Source: Elmis aenea (lineage: Eukaryota > Arthropoda > Insecta > Coleoptera > Elmidae). Taken from it: 64,000 nt of DNA. The notes under the pieces were generated by a model, which saw nothing but the letters and a program-made list of their open reading frames with translations, had not been told where the DNA came from and made no database searches. The position numbers and the translations under genes are program-made. The stretch spans positions 49,451,494 to 49,515,493 of the forward strand of contig OX393577.1 of NCBI GenBank assembly GCA_947652605.1. The letters are read 5' to 3'. Position 1 is the first letter of the stretch. The number at the start of each line of letters is the position of its first letter. Shown piece by piece: positions 58,571 through 64,000 of this stretch.

Positions 58571-59617
58571 ATCTTGTATAAATTTCCATTTTCATCAACT
58601 TGCATCGATATATTCCGCTTTTTCGTGTAATGAGCAATTACGATGCGACATTATTAAATTTTTCTTATTCGACGGCCTCTGAGGAGAGCATCCAGTGACA
58701 GCAACAAGGCAATAACTTGTCTAGAATGCGCTTTGAGAAAAAGCGTGCATGTATCTTGGGCCCGCTGTGAATCGAACTAACAAAATCATGCAGCTATATC
58801 TAATAGAGAGTGATCAAAGTGCCGACAGTAGAAAACTAGTTTTAAAACAGTTGAGAAAAACCAGATGCTTTCTTTAACACAATTGTTTTTTAAACAATTT
58901 ACTGGTCTACCTACAACATATTTAGCGATTTTTTTTCGAACAGTTTTGAAACCTACGCTACAAATCAAATAATCATTAATTCTAGTGTTAAAACACATCT
59001 ACTGTATATCAATTTACAACTTTCTTTAACAGTAGTAAGACGGTAAACTCCATTATTGACAACTTTATCGCATGCAGTTTTTCTAAAAAACTGTAAAATA
59101 AATGCAGTGCGTTTCATTTCGATAGTTAGATACTATCTTGTGTATTTTTAAATTTTAGTGTTATCGGGAATAACATGATATTTTATAAAGGGTGTTTGAA
59201 ATTCGAGTTTAAGCATGGGAATCTCGCTTATTATAATAGCTAGAGTATAGGTTTGAATTTGGCAAAGTTGCTAAATTCGGTGTTCAATAATAATCCAAAG
59301 AGAAATTGGAAATATCTCGAACGGTTTCCGAAAAAATTATAAAAAACCGAAAATACGATTTTTGAAAATCGCCTATAACTCCTTTGGAGTACAAAATATT
59401 TCCAATGTGTAAAAAAACATAGCCTAAGTAACTTTTACAACCGTATAGAACGGTGATCACCAATTATTTCTAGTTCGATCCGTTTTTGTTTTATGACAAC
59501 CAACTTTATTTTTTCCTATGAATGCAATTTTTAATATTTGCATAATCAATTTTTTTTACTGAATTCATTGGTATTTTATTTCTACATAATACTAAAAATT
59601 TTGAAACCCTTAACGTA
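58571..59617. other. AT-rich DNA, nothing recognised
   Basis: No feature that I can support. Confidence 0.5.
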
Positions 59618-59625
59618 CTACTTGT

Positions 59626-59864
59626 TAGGGGTGGGCGATATATCGATAAATATCGATATAATTTTGTTATCGATATATCGGATATCGATATACCTATCGA
59701 TATTCCGACATTCCGATATATCGATATTTTTATATCGACATTTCGATATTTTTATATCGACATTTCGATATGTCGATATGTCGATATATCGATATTCCGA
59801 TATATCGATATTCCGATATATCGATATAATTTCGATATCGAAATTTGGATATCACCCACCCCTA
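59626..59864. mobile_element. hAT-type MITE filled with TATCGA repeats
   Basis: The ends TAGGGGTGGGCGATAT and (inverted) TAGGGGTGGGTGATAT are flanked by a perfect 8-bp duplication CTACTTGT (59618-59625 and 59865-59872). Almost the whole interior is made of irregular ATATCGATA / ATTCCGATA / ACATTTCGATA words, each locally self-complementary. The overlapping 119-codon open frame is a translation of this repeat. Confidence 0.9.
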
Positions 59865-59872
59865 CTACTTGT

Positions 59873-61936
59873 CATCGTAATAAATTCGTATAAATGAACT
59901 TCAATAACAAAGAAAAACGCGATATTTTGCGAGTTCGCTTTTTAATTAGTAAAAAAAAAAATGTTCATTATTGGTAGAAGTTGGATTGATCGTAGGAAAT
60001 CTACTAAGAGTTTATTGTTTAGTCGTAGTTTTAAATTTCGTGAATTCCTTTAACTAACGTTCGATATGTGTCATGATTAGATTCCACTTCAATTATTTCA
60101 AAGATTGTCAACTTTTATTGTTCCAAAGACAAATTTTCAACCAAAAGGATTTTTCAAGACCCATCTTTGATTCTAAACAAACTTTTAATGTGTTTAATAT
60201 TCCCTTTAGTGCAATGCATGTAAACATGAGTATATATATAACCACACTACGCCCATGCGAAGTGTGTATCAAAGGAAATAAATTAAACTTTCTTGGCGTC
60301 AACAGTGTAATATTCTTATAATCTGAGATGTTCTCTGTTTGTATATACCTATACGGCCTTATTAAACAATACGACGGAAGTTACACAAAAAAATAAAAAT
60401 CCTTGCTATCATCCTAGCATCAAAGATCGCCTCCACATTCTTTGCGGCAGAATGACGATAGGACAAAATAGTTGTGAGTACAACGAAGTATGCAATTTTA
60501 TAAAGAAGTTAGTTAGCATACTTTGTGAAGAAGAAAATTCCACGAATGCTGAAGAGATATAAAATCTTTCCTTATTAAAAACTGTCTGTGTAAGGTTGAA
60601 GAGCAATTCAGTTTGTTTTATTAATAAATAGTGATAATTCAAGTTGTTTTCATTGGCGAAGCTATATTATACAATACTAATTGAACAGGCAACAGACGAA
60701 CAAGCAAAAAGCGCTGGAAGAAGGCGGATACATGTGTTCTCGAGCATCGGATCGCAGTAAGCCGAGGCGACGTTTTTAGATCAGCGGCGCAGCTTTGAAC
60801 ACCAGTTCGATGATTACAAGAACATCATCGAGCCGCAAGTCTACTCTGTGCGATGAAGCGCGAAGAAATAATTACATCTAAATATACTACTTTATTTCAA
60901 TTATTAGCCGGTCTCGTTTGCTCTTTGCGGTTTCGACAAAATTTTTAAATTCGTACAAAAACCCGGCTATTCTATTCTAAACGACAAAAAACCGAAATGG
61001 CTTACTATTCTTCCCAAAAATATGAATAATACATCGGTGGACGGCGGCAAAAAGTGGAGCAGTAAACATTTTGATTGCGTACTTCATTGCCATTGCTACC
61101 CATTGTTCTGCTCAAAACAAAAACGTAAGCGGATTTCAGAGGTATCACCGATGAAGTTATATTTATTTCAACAATTAAAAGCGTCGTAAATTTTTCTTAA
61201 GCTAATCAAAGAGCTGATGGACTACTGTATGGACATTAACTTAAGACAAAGCCAATTATGAACCTCGAACTTAATTACCGTTCTGACGGCAAAAACAAGA
61301 TGGTCTGGTCAAATTTATTACCGAATACAAACGACCCTTTCGGTTGTCAGATAGTTTTTACTGATATATGGTCCTTTTAAAACATAGTTCAACTAACAAG
61401 CTACGTACGATAAAACTTTTTCCACATGCATAGGTCCCGATGGACGAAGACAGAATTAAATGAAACATTTTAATATCATTATCGACATTTTTTGAACATT
61501 GCTTCCGAATTTATACATAATTTTTTAGTAAATTTTTAGTTCATATTATAAAAAAACACTTTTTAAACTGTATTTTCAAATGTTTCTTGCTCAGTGGTTC
61601 AGTACACAAAAGTGCTGAACAGTTAAGTTTTTCTTGTGACAATTTACTGCGAAGATGATTTTTTAATCCGTTTTACTACAGAAAAACTAAGCTCACCAGT
61701 CGCATGACTAATTGGTAATGTTAAGTAAATTTTTAATATAAATTCAACATTCCTTACAGTTTAGTAATTATGATGTTTAATTATGGATTTATAAAAGTTA
61801 TAAGGAGTTTTCATTTTATTATTTTTCTTCTTCTTAATCGGGCTCTGCTGTACCTTTCGGTGTCGAGGTATTTTTTCTAGTTCTTGATTATGTTTATCCC
61901 TATCTGTCTATCATTGGCTACGTTATTCTTAAAAGC
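59873..61936. other. AT-rich DNA with a GC-rich patch at 60.7 kb
   Basis: At 60690-60860 a GC-rich block follows AACAG. One plus frame is open apart from a single stop (QKALEEGGYMCSRASDRSK and SGAALNTSSMITRTSSSRKS). I do not recognise it and see no donor. It could be an exon relic or a retrocopy. The rest is featureless. Confidence 0.35.
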
Positions 61937-61946
61937 TTAATTCAAA

Positions 61947-62110
61947 AAAAGATGAATTTCTTCATCAAAGCCTTTCATATCAATGTTATTTTTATAAAAT
62001 TCTTTTAGATCTTTTGACTTTTCAAAAATATTTTTGATATCCAAACAAGAAACATCAACAAACAATATTTTAAACCTTTCATTAATTAATCCTTTCGCTA
62101 CGACGGTCCT
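61947..62110 (-). pseudogene. Possible hAT (ZMYM1-like) transposase scrap
   Basis: The minus strand reads GLINERFKILFVDVSCLDI, KNIFEKSKDLKEFYKNNIDM and FDEEIHLF. The pattern RF...LD.K...S..L.EFY..DI....EI..F resembles the segment before the dimerisation domain in ZMYM1-like hAT proteins. Similarity is weak and the upstream part is interrupted by the hAT MITE at 62127. Confidence 0.35.
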
Positions 62111-62126
62111 ATCCGCTAAAACTGAG

Positions 62127-62796
62127 GTGGACAAACTTTTTTCTCTCTCGAGGGCCACATAGATATCTGTAAGGTCTCTAGCGGGCCGCATGGGACAAAA
62201 ATCTAAATTTGCTGAATAATGAACCCTATTTCCACACAAAAAAACATTTAAATTTAGTGCATAAAGAAATCAATAAATAAAATCTTATTAAAAAAAACAT
62301 TTTTGTTAAAAAAATTATTAAAATTTTAAACTTGTGTGCAGGGGTTTGGAGCGGAGCACGGAGCTGGAGCACGGAGCAGTGGAGCAATGGGTAAGCCCGG
62401 AGCTGGAGCGGAGTCCGGAGCAAATAATTTTTATTGCTTAACTGCTCTAGTTTATTATGAACAAAAAAAACTTTGTTTTTCGTTTTTTCAACCTTTGAAG
62501 AACAATAATTTGTTCTTACAAACACTTATTTAACTAAACTTGTTTGTCAGGGTCATATATTGTAATTTTTGGCCCATTTTCACATATCCGATAAAATCAA
62601 AGCTTTGACTTTAACAACAAGGCTTTTAATTAAAAAAAATATTTTAAACATTTGATCAATATTTGGAGCATGAAGCAGAGCTGGAGCTGGAGCAGGCAGA
62701 TTGATGTCGGAGCGGTGCAATTAAAAAATTGGAATGCTCAAAACACCTGCCTGTGTACGGGCCGCACAAATTGAAGTAGCGGGCCTCATGCCCATT
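62127..62796. mobile_element. hAT MITE (GGACAAACTTTTTT / GGGCCGCA type), interrupted
   Basis: The left part reads GAGGTGGACAAACTTTTTTC followed by GAGGGCCACAT and GCGGGCCGCAT. The right part has ACGGGCCGCACAAA and GCGGGCCTCATGCCCAT. These are the usual two sides of hAT MITEs whose ends read CAGxGGTGGGCAAACTTTTT. The right terminus is eroded. A second element (62339-62749) is inserted between. Confidence 0.55.
62339..62749. mobile_element. Nested hAT-like MITE rich in GGAGC words
   Basis: The ends CAGGGGTTTGGAGC and (inverted) CAGGTGTTTTGAGC are flanked by CTTGTGTG and CCTGTGTA, agreeing at 6 of 8 positions. Near both ends GGAGC / GAGCTGGAGC words repeat irregularly (62347-62420 and 62664-62720), probably subterminal transposase sites. 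The centre is AT-rich. Confidence 0.65.
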
Positions 62797-62857
62797 TTAA
62801 AACTTCTCGTTGCTTTCTGATTCAATATAGTCTATTAAATTTTTATATACCTAATAT

Positions 62858-62925
62858 AAGCCACCGGATGGGCCAAATGGTTAGCAAGTAAAATGAAATA
62901 AATAGGTTCGATTGGACTGTGGACT
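62858..62925 (+). repeat. tRNA-like pseudogene or SINE head
   Basis: A box-A-like GGGCCAAATGGTTAGCA and a box-B-like AGGTTCGATTGG are separated by about 25 bp, as in a tRNA promoter. No acceptor stem closes and no A tail follows, so it is a relic at best. Confidence 0.35.
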
Positions 62926-64000
62926 TAACCCCCCACCCTTAATTACGCCCCCCAGAATTGCATAGACGAAAAAATTGCCTTGCTTGAAAAACTAATTTTT
63001 ATGTTTAGTGTAGATTAAATATTGTTAAAATATTACGTGCTGAACTTACACATGAACCATGAATCAAATTGCTAATTTACACTCGGCAAGCCATGAAATG
63101 TCGGTTTGGCAATTTTGTTTTGCAGAATTATGCATTGTGTCATACAGCTTTATTACAATTGTAACTTTTTGTGAAAAAATAACATATAAAACCAGTTTTA
63201 ACTGACTCGCTAGTTAAAAAATCCTGTACGACCTTATGTGAATATTATATCGTAAAATATTTTATTGTGTCAGCATGAAACTACTTTAGATCAATTTCTG
63301 CTTATGCTTTACGTAAAACAATGTGCAATTTTGTTTTTTACCAACCGGAAAATTCTTTGAGATGTCAGAGTAGCAGAAATAACTCTAAAACAACGCTGTC
63401 TAAAAAGGGAATAAAAATTAATCGCTAATAAATAATTCAAGATGCACGTTGACTCAAAACCCAACTAAGTTGGCATTCTGTTTTATGACACGTGTGGATT
63501 CTCGTTTGTGCTCAGCTCGCTAGATCTCAGATTACAACTGGAAGCATGAATTTTAAAGACTCCCGTGATATCTTATTCTTACTATTTGAATTAAAAGCAA
63601 AAGTTGGCAGTACTCGTCTGTAAACACAAATTGCATTTTTGGCTGACTAATATAACAAATACTTGTACTGTGCTAGTGTTGTTAGAACAAAAACGCAATC
63701 AAAACTACAGGAGATAAAAATAAAATAATTTCTTAAAAGATAATTACTAAAAAATCAATCACAATAATAAGAGACTAAATAAAAAAAGGTAGCTAGCTGG
63801 GATACAAAGTGTTTTAAAAAATGACAGAACTATTACTTTACATCATGAGGTCGATGAAACATCCAACATGCATTTAAAATGTGTCTTTTTAATTAGGGTT
63901 ATTAGGCTTTTGAAATACAGTGGACTCGTTCAACACGCAAACGCTTAACATGAAAAATCAGTTAACATAAAATAATATTCAGGTCTCAATAAAAAGCTTT
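62926..64000. other. AT-rich DNA, nothing recognised
   Basis: A short C-rich run at about 62930-62955, then featureless sequence to the end of the window. Confidence 0.5.

Noticed and set aside
59538..59897. 119-codon open frame with ISIF/DISIFRY repeats
   Set aside because: It is the translation of TATCGA-type simple repeats in a MITE.

Overview
The window is AT-rich animal DNA dominated by decayed and nested transposable elements, with one recognisable host exon. That exon (15312-15436, minus strand) is about two-thirds G+C, has good splice sites on both sides and only one open frame. It encodes a peptide that matches, from memory, the conserved N-terminal segment of Cubitus interruptus, the GLI-family transcription factor of the Hedgehog pathway (motif HPAYRLPPHMEYLYSLQ). 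Together with the element types (mariner, ZBED5-like hAT, piggyBac, Penelope-like elements, tRNA-derived SINEs) this points to an insect. I cannot tell the order. If the call is right, most of the window is intron on either side of this exon, plus possibly the promoter. A GC-richer island at 44.2-44.8 kb carries an initiator-like motif on the minus strand and is the best, but weak, candidate for the 5' end.

Layout, 0-15 kb: an inverted-repeat element (0.3-0.6 kb), a LINE C-terminus (2.0-2.3 kb), a 2.4 kb palindrome (5.2-7.6 kb) whose loop holds two head-to-head halves of a mariner-type transposase, a hAT MITE (9.1 kb), a 1.1 kb foldback (9.6-10.8 kb), a SINE-like repeat (11.3-11.8 kb), a pogo/Tigger-like MITE (12.0 kb) and a piggyBac remnant with TTAA at both ends and two MITEs nested inside it (13.8-15.1 kb). 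15-20 kb: the ci exon, followed about 45 bp away by a 5'-truncated Penelope-like element (15.5-17.9 kb), then a hairpin plus tandem repeat at 18 kb.

20-36 kb: a hAT relic with an intact 8-bp target duplication (21.0-21.8 kb), a 0.7 kb foldback (22.0-22.7 kb), two unrelated dead mariners (24.1-25.1 and 26.8-28.0 kb), a hAT MITE that has grown an 11-copy, 83-bp minisatellite between perfect target duplications (31.6-32.7 kb), and a ZBED5-like hAT transposase fragment (34.2-35.0 kb). 36-64 kb: a tRNA-derived SINE (38.0 kb) beside an unclassified repeat, a GC-rich island (44.5 kb), an inverted-repeat element with TGCCTAGGCA palindromes (45.7-46.6 kb), a hAT MITE (48.0 kb), a second copy of the same Penelope-like family (48.4-49.9 kb), a MITE related to one inside the piggyBac (51.4-51.8 kb), a hAT MITE filled with TATCGA repeats between perfect target duplications (59.6 kb), and nested hAT pieces (62.1-62.8 kb).

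No intact gene other than the single exon is visible, and every transposase or reverse transcriptase found is broken. The most interesting signals are the large palindrome with its chimeric transposase loop, the covarying hammerhead-like hairpin in both Penelope copies, and the two hAT MITEs that appear to be seeding satellite DNA. Long stretches between these elements show nothing I can name; some may hold regulatory DNA for ci, but I cannot show that from one sequence.
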